From the NCBI GenBank assembly GCA_964543235.1, contig CAZIXE010000005.1:32471-96470 (forward strand): DNA of 64,000 nt, given 5' to 3'. The DNA comes from JANMMJ01 sp964543235 (GTDB taxonomy: Bacteria; Pseudomonadota; Alphaproteobacteria; Rhizobiales; Aestuariivirgaceae). A program made the translations under genes and the position numbers. Shown piece after piece: positions 35,296-44,807 of the stretch. How positions within the stretch are numbered: position 1 is the first letter of the stretch; every line of letters starts with the position of its first letter. The notes under the pieces are model-generated. The model saw nothing but the letters and a program-made list of their open reading frames with translations, had not been told where the DNA came from and ran no database searches.

Positions 35296-36878
35296 AACCG
35301 ATGCCAAGGATCGTGACTGCCGCCGAGGCCGTAAGACATATCAGCGATGGCGCGACCGTAGCCGTCAACTCGTCGTCGGGCCTCTGCTGCCCCGATGCCA
35401 CGCTCAAGGCCCTGGGAGACCGGTTCGAAGCGGAATCGCGTCCCCGCAATCTGACCATGCTTCACCCCATTGCCGCTGGCGACATGTATGGCATCAAGGG
35501 GGTGGACCACATCGCAAGGCCGGGTCTCATCGCCCGCATCATCGGCGGCTCCTATCCCTCGGGGCCATCCTCTTTTGACCCGCCTCTCATCTGGCAGATG
35601 CTGGGCCGCGATGAGGTGGCCGCCTATAATGTCCCGTCCGGCATCATGTTCGACATGCTCCGGGAGGCGGCTGCCAAGCGGCCGGGCGTGCTCACCAAGG
35701 TGGGCCTCGACACTTTCGTCGACCCGGACCGTGAAGGTTGCGCCATGAATGCCAGTGCCGCGGCGCAGCCGATCGTCCGGAAGGTGAACTTCGATGGCGA
35801 GGAATGGCTCTATTTCCGCGCCCTGGTGCCGGACGTGGCGATCATCCGGGCGACGTCATCGGACGAGCGCGGCAATCTGACTTTCGAGCAGGAAGGCGCC
35901 TATCTGGGTGCGCTTGATCTCGCAATGGCCGCTCACAACAATGGCGGCATCGTTATCGCCCAGGTGAAGCACATCGTCGAGAACGAAACCCTGAAACCCC
36001 ACAACGTCTATGTTCCTGGCATCCTTGTCGACTTCATTGTCGAGTCCCCTGACCAGTGGCAGACGACCCAGACCGTCTATGATTCCGCGATCTCCGGTGA
36101 AGTCTTCAAGCCGCTTTCGTCATTCGCCCTGATGGACTGGGGCGTGGGCAAGACCATTGCTCGCCGCGTCGCCCAGGAGCTCAGAGTTGGCTGGGCAGTC
36201 AATCTTGGTTTCGGCGTTTCCGCCAATGTGCCGCGCATTTTTCTGGAGGAGGGTCTCCATGGCAAGGTGACCTGGGTGATCGAACAGGGCGCCGTTGGCG
36301 GCGTGCCGCTTCTCGATTTCCAGTTCGGTTGCTCTTCCAATGCCGAGGCGATCGTGCCGTCACCCTATCAGTTCACTTACTTCCAGGCGGCGGGATTCGA
36401 CTGCTCGCTGTTGTCGTTTCTTCAGATCGATGCCGCGGGCTCGGTCAACGTCTCCAGGCTCGGGGTCAGGCCGCACGTGACGGCCGGGGCGGGCGGTTTC
36501 GTCGACATCACCGCCAGGGCCAGGAAGATCGTATTCTCGGGCTACTACAATGCCGGAGCAAAGCTGGCGATCGTGGACGGCAAGCTGCGCATCGAAAAGG
36601 AAGGCAAGGTCAAGAAGATCGTTCCTGAGGTCGAACAGGTTTCCTTCTCCGGCCGGCGCGCTATTCTCCAGGGACAGGACATCACCTACGTCACCGAACG
36701 TTGTGTCCTGAAACTTGCTCCCGAGGGAATTGTCGTAACCGAGATCGCCCCGGGCGCGGAGCTTCAGGCCAACATCTTGGACCAGGCAGACATCCCACTC
36801 ATTGTCTCGCCCGCACTGAAACAAATGGACGCGCGCCTGTTCAATGCAGCGCCGATGGGATTGAAGCTCAATGGCTGA
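35292..36878 (+). CDS. Acyl-CoA:carboxylate CoA-transferase (propionate CoA-transferase type)
   Basis: A 528-residue single-chain family I CoA-transferase (fused alpha and beta halves). Such enzymes move CoA from acetyl-CoA or similar to a carboxylic acid through a glutamyl-CoA intermediate. VTWVIEQGAVGGVP contains the likely catalytic Glu 331, followed by the FQFGCSSNAEAI block. ATSSDERGNLTFEQE closes the first half. It overlaps GMC1 by 4 bases and the enoyl-CoA hydratase by 8. An acid produced by GMC1 or delivered with the substrate could be activated here. Confidence 0.9.
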   Translation: MKPMPRIVTAAEAVRHISDGATVAVNSSSGLCCPDATLKALGDRFEAESRPRNLTMLHPIAAGDMYGIKGVDHIARPGLIARIIGGSYPSGPSSFDPPLIWQMLGRDEVAAYNVPSGIMFDMLREAAAKRPGVLTKVGLDTFVDPDREGCAMNASAAAQPIVRKVNFDGEEWLYFRALVPDVAIIRATSSDERGNLTFEQEGAYLGALDLAMAAHNNGGIVIAQVKHIVENETLKPHNVYVPGILVDFIVESPDQWQTTQTVYDSAISGEVFKPLSSFALMDWGVGKTIARRVAQELRVGWAVNLGFGVSANVPRIFLEEGLHGKVTWVIEQGAVGGVPLLDFQFGCSSNAEAIVPSPYQFTYFQAAGFDCSLLSFLQIDAAGSVNVSRLGVRPHVTAGAGGFVDITARARKIVFSGYYNAGAKLAIVDGKLRIEKEGKVKKIVPEVEQVSFSGRRAILQGQDITYVTERCVLKLAPEGIVVTEIAPGAELQANILDQADIPLIVSPALKQMDARLFNAAPMGLKLNG

Positions 36879-37659
36879 TACCGGCGATCCGCGCATCAGG
36901 CTGGAAATTGATGGGGCTATTGCGGTCATCATCCTGGCGCGCCCCGAGAAACTGAACGCCCTCGATCATGACATGATTCTCGCGCTGGAACGTGCCGCCC
37001 ATCATGTTGACCGGGACTCGAGATTGCAGGCCGCCATCATCACCGGCCAGGGCGACAGATCCTTCTGCGCCGGTGGCGACATCGAGGACTGGTCGCGCCA
37101 TGCGCCGCGGGAATTCGGTCAAACCTGGGTGCGCGATGGCCATCGTGCGTTTGACGCTCTGGCAAGACTGCGCATTCCGCTGATTGCGGCTCTAAACGGC
37201 CATATCCTGGGCGGCGGCCTGGAATTGGCCGTATGTGCCGATTTTCGCATTGCCGAGGAACACATCAAGGTCGGCCAGCCCGAATTGGGGCTCGGCATCA
37301 TCCCGGGCTGGTCGGGAACCCAGCGTGCCGTCCGCCGCTTTGGGCACCAGGTGGTGCGCCGCATGTCGATGCTTGGCGAAACCTTTGACGCTGCCGAGGC
37401 ACTGAAGCGCGGGTTGGTCGATGAGGTCGTCGCGCGCGGTCAGTCTCTCACAGTGGCGCGCCACTGGGCGGAACTCATTTGCGCGCGCGGCCCTGCCGCG
37501 TTGGAGTTGGTCAAGGCGCTGATCAATGCTGCCGAGGGCGAAGAGCGGGACCGGCCGCTCGAAGCGGCGGCCGGCGCCTTTGCCGCAGCTACGGCCGATC
37601 TCAGGGAAGGCATTCAGGCATTCCGGGACAAGCGAAAACCCGTGTTTAGTGGCAAGTAA
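36871..37659 (+). CDS. Enoyl-CoA hydratase/isomerase family protein
   Basis: A 262-residue crotonase-fold enzyme. Both catalytic glutamates of classical hydratases are present: Glu 118 in GGGLELAVCAD and Glu 138 in QPELGLGIIPGWSGTQR, 20 residues apart as in the mammalian enzyme. The oxyanion-hole motif FCAGGDIEDW is also seen. Hydration of a 2-enoyl-CoA is therefore the best guess, though crotonase members also isomerise and hydrolyse. It overlaps the CoA-transferase by 8 bases and is 27 bases from the transporter genes. Confidence 0.91.
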   Translation: MADTGDPRIRLEIDGAIAVIILARPEKLNALDHDMILALERAAHHVDRDSRLQAAIITGQGDRSFCAGGDIEDWSRHAPREFGQTWVRDGHRAFDALARLRIPLIAALNGHILGGGLELAVCADFRIAEEHIKVGQPELGLGIIPGWSGTQRAVRRFGHQVVRRMSMLGETFDAAEALKRGLVDEVVARGQSLTVARHWAELICARGPAALELVKALINAAEGEERDRPLEAAAGAFAAATADLREGIQAFRDKRKPVFSGK

Positions 37660-37686
37660 ATCAACCCGCAACCAAGGGAGGTATCT

Positions 37687-38928
37687 ATGTTGCGCAAGTT
37701 CCTGTTGACGACTGCTGCCGTGCTGGGCCTGACGGCCATGGCCCATGCCGATGAGGTCGAAGTGCTGCACTGGTGGACGTCGGGCGGCGAGGCGGCCGCC
37801 CTTGACGTCCTAAAGAAGGATCTCGAAGCCAAGGGTGTGACCTGGAAGGACATGCCCGTCGCGGGCGGTGGTGGCGAGGCTGCCATGACCGCGCTGCGTG
37901 CCCGCGTTACCGCCGGCAATCCGCCAACTGCCGTTCAGGCACTCGGCTTCGACATCACCGACTGGGCCAATCAGGGCGTTCTCGGTGATCTCAACGAAAT
38001 TGCCACGAAGGAGGGCTGGGACAATGTCGTGCCTGCCGCCCTTCAGTCCTTCTCCAAGCATGACGGCAAATGGATTGCCGCTCCCGTGAATGTCCATTCG
38101 ACTAACTGGGTTTGGATCAACAAGGCTGCCCTTGATGCCGCTGGCGGCAAGGCGCCCGAGACCTGGGATGAACTCATAGCTGTCCTCGACAAGATGAGGG
38201 AAAACGGCATCACCCCGCTCGCTCATGGCGGTCAGGCCTGGCAGGAGGCGACCATCTTCGATGGCGTCGTGCTGTCGCTCGGCACCGACTTCTACAAGGC
38301 CGCCATGATCGACCTCGATCCGGCGGCACTGGGTGGCGAGAAGATGGTCGAGGCCTTCAACCGCATGGCCAAGCTGCGCAGTTACGTGGACGACAACTTC
38401 TCCGGGCGCGACTGGAACCTCGCTTCCGCCATGGTGATCGAAGGCAAGGCCGGCATGCAGATGATGGGCGACTGGGCCAAGGGTGAATTCCTGAAAGCCG
38501 GTCAGAAGCCGGGTACGGACTTCGTGTGCATCCGCTTCCCCGGAACGCAGGGAGCGGTCACCTTCAACTCTGACCAGTTCATGATGTTCAAGGTCGGCGA
38601 TGCCAACAAGAATGCCCAGCTGCTGATGGCGTCGGCGATCGAGAATCCCTCCTTCCAGTCCGCCTTCAACGTCGTCAAGGGGTCGGTTCCGGCCCGCACG
38701 GACGTGCCCAATGATGCATTTGACGATTGCGGCAAGAAGGGCATGGCCGACCTTGCCGAGGCCAACAGCAAGGGCACGCTCTTTGGCTCAATGGCCCACG
38801 GCCATGCTGCCCCTGCCGCGGTGAAGAACGCCCTCTATGACGTGGTGACGCGCCACTTCAATGGCGAAATGGATGCTGAAGCCGCTGCCAAGGCTCTGGC
38901 CGAGGCCGTGGCTGCCGCCCAGGGCTGA
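37687..38928 (+). CDS. Sugar ABC transporter, substrate-binding protein
   Basis: A 413-residue periplasmic binding protein of the carbohydrate (COG1653) type. The signal peptide is MLRKFLLTTAAVLGLTAMAHA. The mature start EVEVLHWWTSGGEAAAL resembles glucose/mannose-binding proteins of the GtsA group. Family features include PVNVHSTNWVWINKAAL, GGQAWQEATIFD and GMQMMGDWAKGEF. Ligand identity cannot be fixed from sequence. A strong GGGAGG precedes the ATG. A stem-loop follows the gene, which usually raises binding-protein levels over the permeases. Confidence 0.92.
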   Translation: MLRKFLLTTAAVLGLTAMAHADEVEVLHWWTSGGEAAALDVLKKDLEAKGVTWKDMPVAGGGGEAAMTALRARVTAGNPPTAVQALGFDITDWANQGVLGDLNEIATKEGWDNVVPAALQSFSKHDGKWIAAPVNVHSTNWVWINKAALDAAGGKAPETWDELIAVLDKMRENGITPLAHGGQAWQEATIFDGVVLSLGTDFYKAAMIDLDPAALGGEKMVEAFNRMAKLRSYVDDNFSGRDWNLASAMVIEGKAGMQMMGDWAKGEFLKAGQKPGTDFVCIRFPGTQGAVTFNSDQFMMFKVGDANKNAQLLMASAIENPSFQSAFNVVKGSVPARTDVPNDAFDDCGKKGMADLAEANSKGTLFGSMAHGHAAPAAVKNALYDVVTRHFNGEMDAEAAAKALAEAVAAAQG

Positions 38929-38943
38929 CGCCTGACACCTGCG

Positions 38944-38972
38944 GGCGGAGCCTCGCTTTACGGGGCTCCGCC
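38944..38972 (+). other. Intercistronic stem-loop after the sugar-binding protein gene
   Basis: A perfect 9-bp stem (38944-38952 with 38964-38972) with an 11-base loop and no T-run. It is more likely an mRNA-stabilising or partial-stop element than a full terminator. Confidence 0.65.
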
Positions 38973-38983
38973 GATTTGCAAGG

Positions 38984-39895
38984 ATGCCGCCGGTGACAGG
39001 CTCGCAATCACATACTGTGCGCCAGCGCCTCGCTGAGGCGCTGCCACGCCTGGTCCTCGCGCCGAGTTTCGCGTTGATCCTCCTGTTCGTCTATGGCTTC
39101 ATCCTGTTTACCGGCGTTTTGTCCTTCACTGGCTCCAAGATCCTGCCCGATCTTTCGACCTGGGTCGGCATCGACAATTACGTGCGTTTGTTCAACCATC
39201 CCAACTGGTGGACATCGCTCAGGAACCTGGCGATATTCGCAACTCTTTACATCGTGATCTGCAGTGTCATCGGCCTTGGGCTGGCTATTTTGCTTGACCA
39301 GAAGATCAGGGGTGAGGGATTTCTGCGCCCGATTTACCTTTATCCCATGGCGCTGTCCTTTATCGTTACCGGCGTGGCCTGGAAATGGTTCCTCGATCCA
39401 GGCATTGGCCTGGAGCATGTGGTGAGATCCTGGGGCTTTGAGACCTTTTCGTTCCGCTGGATCAAGGATGGCAGGTTTGCCATCTACACCATTGTCATTG
39501 CCGCAATCTGGCAGTCCTCCGGCTTCGTCATGGCCATGTTCCTCGCAGGCCTGCGCGGCGTCGACAACGAGATCGTCAAAGCCGCTCAGATCGACGGCGC
39601 TTCCAACTGGATGCTGTACCGGCGCATTATCATCCCGCTCATGCGGCCGGTGTTCCTGTCGGCCTTTGTGGTACTCGCTCACCTTGCCATCAAGTCCTAC
39701 GATCTCGTGGTGGCGATGACCGATGGCGGCCCCGGCACCGCCACCTGGACCCCAGCGCTGTTCATGTACAAGTTCACTTTCACCCGCAACGAGATGAGCA
39801 TGGGCGCGTCCTCCGCCATCATCATGCTGATGATGATCGCCGCGATCATCGTGCCGTATCTCTATTCGGAACTGCGCGGGAGTCGCCGGACATGA
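38984..39895 (+). CDS. Sugar ABC transporter, permease 1
   Basis: A 303-residue MalF/UgpA-type inner-membrane permease with about six membrane segments. The EAA loop, which docks the ATPase, reads GLRGVDNEIVKAAQIDGAS. It follows the binding protein by 55 bases and overlaps permease 2 by 4. Confidence 0.92.
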   Translation: MPPVTGSQSHTVRQRLAEALPRLVLAPSFALILLFVYGFILFTGVLSFTGSKILPDLSTWVGIDNYVRLFNHPNWWTSLRNLAIFATLYIVICSVIGLGLAILLDQKIRGEGFLRPIYLYPMALSFIVTGVAWKWFLDPGIGLEHVVRSWGFETFSFRWIKDGRFAIYTIVIAAIWQSSGFVMAMFLAGLRGVDNEIVKAAQIDGASNWMLYRRIIIPLMRPVFLSAFVVLAHLAIKSYDLVVAMTDGGPGTATWTPALFMYKFTFTRNEMSMGASSAIIMLMMIAAIIVPYLYSELRGSRRT

Positions 39896-40773
39896 GCGCG
39901 GCGCAACAGGATACCGCCGTGCGTACCGGCGCTTTGGCCCGCGCCTTGATCTATGCCGTGCTCGTGGTTTTTGCGGTTTACTATCTGTTGCCGCTCTATG
40001 TGATGCTGGCCAATTCCGTGAAGCCGCTCGACGAGATTCGGCAGGGCAACATGCTGGCGCTGCCACAGGTGTGGACCGCGGAACCCTGGCTCAGCGCCTG
40101 GTCCACCGCCCAGATCGGCGTTCAGCCCACCGGACTGAGGCCCTATTTCGTCAATTCGATACTGATGGTCGTCCCCGCCGTCGTCATCTCCACCCTGCTC
40201 GGCGCCCTCAACGGCTATGTGCTGACCAAGTGGCGCTTTCCGGGTGACAATGTCGTCTTTGCCCTCATGCTGCTCTCCTGTTTCATACCCTTTCAGATCG
40301 TGCTCATACCCTCGGCCAGAATCCTTGGGCTGATGGGCCTGGCCGGCACCACCACCGGCCTGGTGCTTATCCACGTCGTCTACGGACTGGGTTTCACCAC
40401 GCTCTTCTTCCGCAATTATTACGAGGCCTTCCCGACCGAACTTGTCCGTGCCGCCCAGATCGACGGAGCCAGTTTCTTTCAGATCTTCCGCCGCATCATG
40501 CTGCCGAGTTCGGGCCCGATTATTGTGGTGACGGTGATCTGGCAGTTCACCAACATCTGGAACGACTTCCTCTTCGGCGCGTCCTTTTCTGACGCCGATT
40601 CCCAGCCAATGACCGTTGCCCTCAACAATCTCGTCAATTCCTCGACCGGCGTGAAGGAATACAATGTTCATTTTGCCGGTGCGGTCCTCGCCGCCCTCCC
40701 AACGCTCGTCGTCTATGTCGTCTCCGGCCGCTATTTCGTGCGTGGCCTGATGGCGGGTTCAGTCAAGGGCTAG
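39892..40773 (+). CDS. Sugar ABC transporter, permease 2
   Basis: A 293-residue MalG/UgpE-type permease with about six membrane segments. The EAA loop reads FPTELVRAAQIDGASFFQIF. The N-terminal segment is ALIYAVLVVFAVYYLLPLYV. It pairs with permease 1 and ends 3 bases before the ATPase gene. Confidence 0.92.
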   Translation: MSAAQQDTAVRTGALARALIYAVLVVFAVYYLLPLYVMLANSVKPLDEIRQGNMLALPQVWTAEPWLSAWSTAQIGVQPTGLRPYFVNSILMVVPAVVISTLLGALNGYVLTKWRFPGDNVVFALMLLSCFIPFQIVLIPSARILGLMGLAGTTTGLVLIHVVYGLGFTTLFFRNYYEAFPTELVRAAQIDGASFFQIFRRIMLPSSGPIIVVTVIWQFTNIWNDFLFGASFSDADSQPMTVALNNLVNSSTGVKEYNVHFAGAVLAALPTLVVYVVSGRYFVRGLMAGSVKG

Positions 40774-40776
40774 GCC

Positions 40777-41892
40777 ATGGCATTCCTCGAAATCGAGAAT
40801 CTCGAAAAGCGTTTCGGCAACGTTGGTGTCCTGAAAGGCATCAATCTCAGCATCGACGAGGGTGGCTTTCTTGTCCTTGTCGGGCCGTCAGGCTGCGGCA
40901 AGTCGACATTGCTCAACACCATCGCCGGTCTCGAATCCGTCACCTCCGGCGAAATCAGGATCGGCGGCCGCCGCGTCAACGAGCTCCACCCCTCGGCGCG
41001 CGACATTGCCATGGTGTTCCAGTCCTATGCGCTCTATCCCAACATGACGGTTGCGGGAAACATTGGCTTCGGGATGGAAATCAGGGGAGTTCCGGCGGAT
41101 GAACGCGCCCGCGCCATCAAGGACGTGGCCGACATGCTGCAGATCGGCCATCTCCTCGATCGCAAGCCGTCGCAATTGTCAGGCGGCCAGCGCCAGCGTG
41201 TGGCCATGGGCCGTGCCCTGGTCCGCAGGCCGCAGGTATTTCTCTTCGACGAACCCCTGTCCAATCTCGACGCCAAGCTGCGCGTCGACATGCGCACCGA
41301 AATCAAGCGCCTGCACCAGAACATGAAGCGCACCATCGTCTATGTGACGCATGACCAGATCGAGGCCATGACGCTCGCCACCAAGATCGCCGTGCTCAAG
41401 GACGGCGTGCTGCAGCAGGCAGGCTCGCCGGCGGAAATCTACAATCGCCCGGCAAACATGTTCGTTGCCGATTTCATGGGGTCACCGGCCATGAACCTCA
41501 TTCCGGCGGAGGTGGTGAGCGAAAGCGGCAGCCTGGCGCTCGAGATGAAGGCGGAGCGCGGCCGGCCCATGCAGCTGCTTCTCGGCAAGTCGGCGGACAT
41601 CGTCAGGCGCAACGGCCGCAAGTCCGTGATCTTCGGCATCCGGCCCGAGGCGATAACCGATGTCGATGGTGCCGACCGTGCCGCTACCATGCTCGCAACG
41701 GCCGATTGCCAGATCGAAGTTGTCGAACCCGCCGGAGCCGACACCTACGCCGTGATCCATTTGGGGGGTAGAGAAGCGGTGGCAAGACTGCGCGCCGATG
41801 CGCAGGTCCAGCCAGGCATGGTGGCAAGACTCGCCTTCAACCTCGACAAGGCGGTGTTTTTTGATCCCGTTAGCCAGCAACGACTGGGATGA
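40777..41892 (+). CDS. Sugar ABC transporter, ATPase (MalK/UgpC type)
   Basis: A 371-residue ATP-binding subunit. Walker A is VGPSGCGKSTLLN, the signature is LSGGQRQRVAMGRAL, Walker B is QVFLFDEPLSNLD and the switch His is in VYVTHDQIEAM. The C-terminal third is the TOBE/OB regulatory region (FGIRPEAITDVDG) typical of sugar importers. It overlaps GMC2 by 4 bases, so the importer and the oxidoreductase are translated together. Confidence 0.94.
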   Translation: MAFLEIENLEKRFGNVGVLKGINLSIDEGGFLVLVGPSGCGKSTLLNTIAGLESVTSGEIRIGGRRVNELHPSARDIAMVFQSYALYPNMTVAGNIGFGMEIRGVPADERARAIKDVADMLQIGHLLDRKPSQLSGGQRQRVAMGRALVRRPQVFLFDEPLSNLDAKLRVDMRTEIKRLHQNMKRTIVYVTHDQIEAMTLATKIAVLKDGVLQQAGSPAEIYNRPANMFVADFMGSPAMNLIPAEVVSESGSLALEMKAERGRPMQLLLGKSADIVRRNGRKSVIFGIRPEAITDVDGADRAATMLATADCQIEVVEPAGADTYAVIHLGGREAVARLRADAQVQPGMVARLAFNLDKAVFFDPVSQQRLG

Positions 41893-43508
41893 AAACCGAA
41901 TTCTTCGACTACATCGTTGTTGGTGGCGGTTCTGCCGGTTGCGCCCTGGCGGCGCGCCTGTCCGAGGATCGTGACGCTTCCGTTCTGCTCCTCGAGGCGG
42001 GCGGCAGCGACCGCCATCCTCTGTTTCATATGCCGGCCGGCTTCGCCAGGATGACCAGGGGCATCGCCTCCTGGGGTTGGTCGACGGTACCGCAGAAACA
42101 CATGCAGGACAGGGTTTTCTGGTACACTCAGGCCAAGGTGATCGGCGGCGGTTCGACCATCAATGCCCAGATCTATGTGCGTGGCAATCCGCTCGACTAT
42201 GACAATTGGGCCCAGGCCGGTTGCACGGGCTGGAGCTACCGTGAAATCCTGCCCTATTACAAGCGAGCCGAGGACAACGAAGTCTTCGACAACGAGTACC
42301 ATGCGAAGGGCGGACCGCTTGCCGTTTCCAACCCGCGCGCCACCCTGCCGATCTGTGAGGCTTTCTTCGAGGCGGCCGCGAGACTAGGCATTCCGCGCAA
42401 TCCGGATTTCGCCGGTGCGAGCCAGGATGGCGTCGGCTATTACCAGGTCACCCAGAAGAACGTTCGCCGCGCCTCCGCCGCGACCGCCTACCTGCGCCCG
42501 GCCATGGCGCGCTCGAATCTCATCGTCAGGACCACCCGTCAGGTCAACCGCATCCTGGTTGAAGGCGGACGCGCCATCGGCGTCGAGCTAGTGGCGAGCG
42601 CGGGACTTGCAACCATCCGTGCCGAACGCGAAGTCCTTGTCACAGCTGGCGCCGTTGGTTCGCCCAGGTTGTTGCTGCAGTCTGGCATTGGCCCCGCCGA
42701 CCATCTCAAAAAGGTGGGTGTGAAGCCGGTCCACGATCTCCCCGGTGTCGGCGAGAACCTGCAGGACCATCTCGACATCTGCGTGATCTGTGAATGCACT
42801 GGTGATCACACCTATGACAAGTATGGCAAGCCGCACTGGGCCGCTCTCGCCGGCCTGCAATACCTCCTGACCAGATCGGGTCCCGTGGCATCGAGCCTCT
42901 TTGCCACCGGTGGTTTCTGGTATGCCGATCCCAACGCGCCTTCGCCCGATATCCAGTTTCACTTGGGCCTGGGATCGGGGATCGAGACCGGAATCGCCAA
43001 GCTCACCAATGCCGGCGTCACACTCAATTCGGCGGTGATGCGGCCCCGCTCGCGTGGCACCGTTCGCCTGCGCAGCGCCGATCCGGCCGATCACCCGCTG
43101 ATCGACCCGAACTACTGGTCCGATCCCTATGACCGGGCAATGAACTTGCAGGGCTTCCGCCTCGCGCGTGAAATCATGCGTCAGGAGCCCCTGAAACCAT
43201 TCGTTCTGGCTGAACGTGTTCCCGGCCCCGAAGTCGCGTCCGATGACGACATCGTTAACTATGCCTGCCGGATGGCCAAGACCGATCATCACCCGGTGGG
43301 TGCCTGCGCCATGGGTACCGGCAAGCTGGCGGTGGTATCGCCGGAGCTTAAGGTTCATGGGCTCGAGGGTTTGCGCGTCTGCGACAGCTCGATCATGCCG
43401 TATGTCATCTCGTCCAATACCAATGCGGCCGCTATCATGATTGCCGAAAAGGCTTCCGACATGATCCGCGGGCTCCAGCCCCTGTCGCCGGCCGAGCTTC
43501 CCCGCTGA
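41889..43508 (+). CDS. GMC-family FAD oxidoreductase 2
   Basis: A 539-residue paralogue of GMC1 in the same operon. Seen: DYIVVGGGSAGCALAARLSED, TQAKVIGGGSTINAQIYVRG, GAVGSPRLLLQSGIGPADHL, the active-site His in TDHHPVGACAMG, and SSNTNAAAIMIAEKASD. By eye the two proteins align along their whole length with similar motif spacing. They differ in the substrate-facing stretches (for example TKHMQDRVFW-type versus RHANDRVAVY regions), so they may act on different alcohols or at different steps. No signal peptide is seen, so a cytosolic or membrane-associated site is likely. Confidence 0.92.
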   Translation: MKTEFFDYIVVGGGSAGCALAARLSEDRDASVLLLEAGGSDRHPLFHMPAGFARMTRGIASWGWSTVPQKHMQDRVFWYTQAKVIGGGSTINAQIYVRGNPLDYDNWAQAGCTGWSYREILPYYKRAEDNEVFDNEYHAKGGPLAVSNPRATLPICEAFFEAAARLGIPRNPDFAGASQDGVGYYQVTQKNVRRASAATAYLRPAMARSNLIVRTTRQVNRILVEGGRAIGVELVASAGLATIRAEREVLVTAGAVGSPRLLLQSGIGPADHLKKVGVKPVHDLPGVGENLQDHLDICVICECTGDHTYDKYGKPHWAALAGLQYLLTRSGPVASSLFATGGFWYADPNAPSPDIQFHLGLGSGIETGIAKLTNAGVTLNSAVMRPRSRGTVRLRSADPADHPLIDPNYWSDPYDRAMNLQGFRLAREIMRQEPLKPFVLAERVPGPEVASDDDIVNYACRMAKTDHHPVGACAMGTGKLAVVSPELKVHGLEGLRVCDSSIMPYVISSNTNAAAIMIAEKASDMIRGLQPLSPAELPR

Positions 43509-43563
43509 GGGAATCTTAGGGTTTTCCCGCTATCAGGCGGTTTCGCACACAAGAGGACTGCCG

Positions 43564-43911
43564 ATGTATATCTACAGTGAAAACCGCCCTTGGGGTTCCT
43601 TCCACGTGCTCGACGAGCGCCCGGGCTTCAAGGTGAAGCGGATCGTCGTCAATCCCGGCGGCCGGCTTTCGCTCCAGAGTCACAAGCATCGCGGCGAGCA
43701 CTGGACCGTAGTCAATGGCACGGCCACGATCACTGTCGGCGACACGGTGGTCGACAAGACCCGTTCGCAGTCCGTTGACATTCCGCTCGGCGAGAAGCAC
43801 CGGCTGGAAAACCACGGCACAGATGTGGTTGAAATCATCGAAGTGCAGTTCGGCGACTATCTCGGCGAAGACGACATCATCCGCTACGACGACGTGTACA
43901 ACCGCACATGA
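43564..43911 (+). CDS. Cupin protein (type II mannose-6-phosphate isomerase C-terminal domain-like)
   Basis: A 115-residue single cupin. RPWGSFHVLDERPGFKVKRI and the metal-site stretch SLQSHKHRGEHWTVVNGTA, then GEKHRLENHG, match the isomerase domain of GMP/PMI proteins. With the ROK kinase next to it, isomerisation of a hexose 6-phosphate (mannose to fructose) is plausible. Stand-alone cupins can also be sugar-binding or epimerase-like. It overlaps the kinase gene by 4 bases and is preceded by AGAGGA. Confidence 0.82.
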   Translation: MYIYSENRPWGSFHVLDERPGFKVKRIVVNPGGRLSLQSHKHRGEHWTVVNGTATITVGDTVVDKTRSQSVDIPLGEKHRLENHGTDVVEIIEVQFGDYLGEDDIIRYDDVYNRT

Positions 43912-44807
43912 CCGGGCGCATCGGCATCGATCTCGGCGGAACCAAGATTGATGCCATGGTGTTGTCGGACGAAGCTGAGCCTCTCTTTGCCAAGCGCATC
44001 GCAACGCCGGGAAGCTACGATGCCATCGTTGCGGCAATTGCCGAACTCGCGAACGAGGCAGCGGGCCACGCCGGTCCAGAAGCCCGCATTGGAATTGGCT
44101 CGCCGGGCTCCCAATCGCCAAGGACAGGTCTGTGGCGCAACGCCAACATCACTGCCTGCAATGGCCGTCCCTTTGCTCAGGATCTGGCCGCTGCTGTTTC
44201 ACCCCTGCCTATGCGCATCGAGAACGATGCCAACTGCTTTGCTCTCTCCGAAGCAACCGATGGCGCGGGGCGCGGTCACGAGCTGGTTGCCTTCTTCACC
44301 GTCGGGACCGCGCTGGGCGGCGGCCTGGTGGTCAACGGCCGGATCCGCACGGGCCCCAATGCCGAAGCGGCCGAATTCGGCCACACGCCGCTCCCCTGGC
44401 CCAATGAATCGGAGTGGCCGCTGCTGCCCTGCTTCTGCGGCAAGCATGGCTGTGCCGAACAATACGTGTCAGGTACCGGCCTTGAACGCGACTATCACAA
44501 GTTAACGCAACGCAATATCCCTGGGCGGGACATTGTCGCCAGGGCCCGGGCCGGCGAAAACGAAGCCCAGGCCGCCCTTGATCGCCTGGCCGACCGTTTT
44601 GCCCGTGTTGTCGCAAACATTGTCAACGTCGTCGATCCCGACATCTTCGTCATCGGTGGCGGCCTCAATGTCCTTCCCGAACTGGTGGAGGGGCTGCCAC
44701 CCCTTGTCACTCGCTATAGTTTCTCGGGCGCGGCGGAGGTCAAGGTGGTACGGGCCGCGCATGGTGAGATGAGCGGCGTCCGCGGCGCAGCGCGGCTCTG
44801 GGACTAG
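43908..44807 (+). CDS. ROK-family sugar kinase
   Basis: A 299-residue kinase of the ROK (fructokinase/glucokinase/N-acetylhexosamine kinase) family. The N-terminal phosphate loop is IGIDLGGTKIDAMVL and the sugar-binding part is RIENDANCFAL. The zinc cluster FCGKHGCAEQYVSG is intact. No DNA-binding domain is present, so it is an enzyme and not a ROK repressor. It is the last gene of the rightward operon and overlaps the convergent MocA gene by 4 bases. The substrate is inferred to be a hexose. Confidence 0.9.
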   Translation: MTGRIGIDLGGTKIDAMVLSDEAEPLFAKRIATPGSYDAIVAAIAELANEAAGHAGPEARIGIGSPGSQSPRTGLWRNANITACNGRPFAQDLAAAVSPLPMRIENDANCFALSEATDGAGRGHELVAFFTVGTALGGGLVVNGRIRTGPNAEAAEFGHTPLPWPNESEWPLLPCFCGKHGCAEQYVSGTGLERDYHKLTQRNIPGRDIVARARAGENEAQAALDRLADRFARVVANIVNVVDPDIFVIGGGLNVLPELVEGLPPLVTRYSFSGAAEVKVVRAAHGEMSGVRGAARLWD

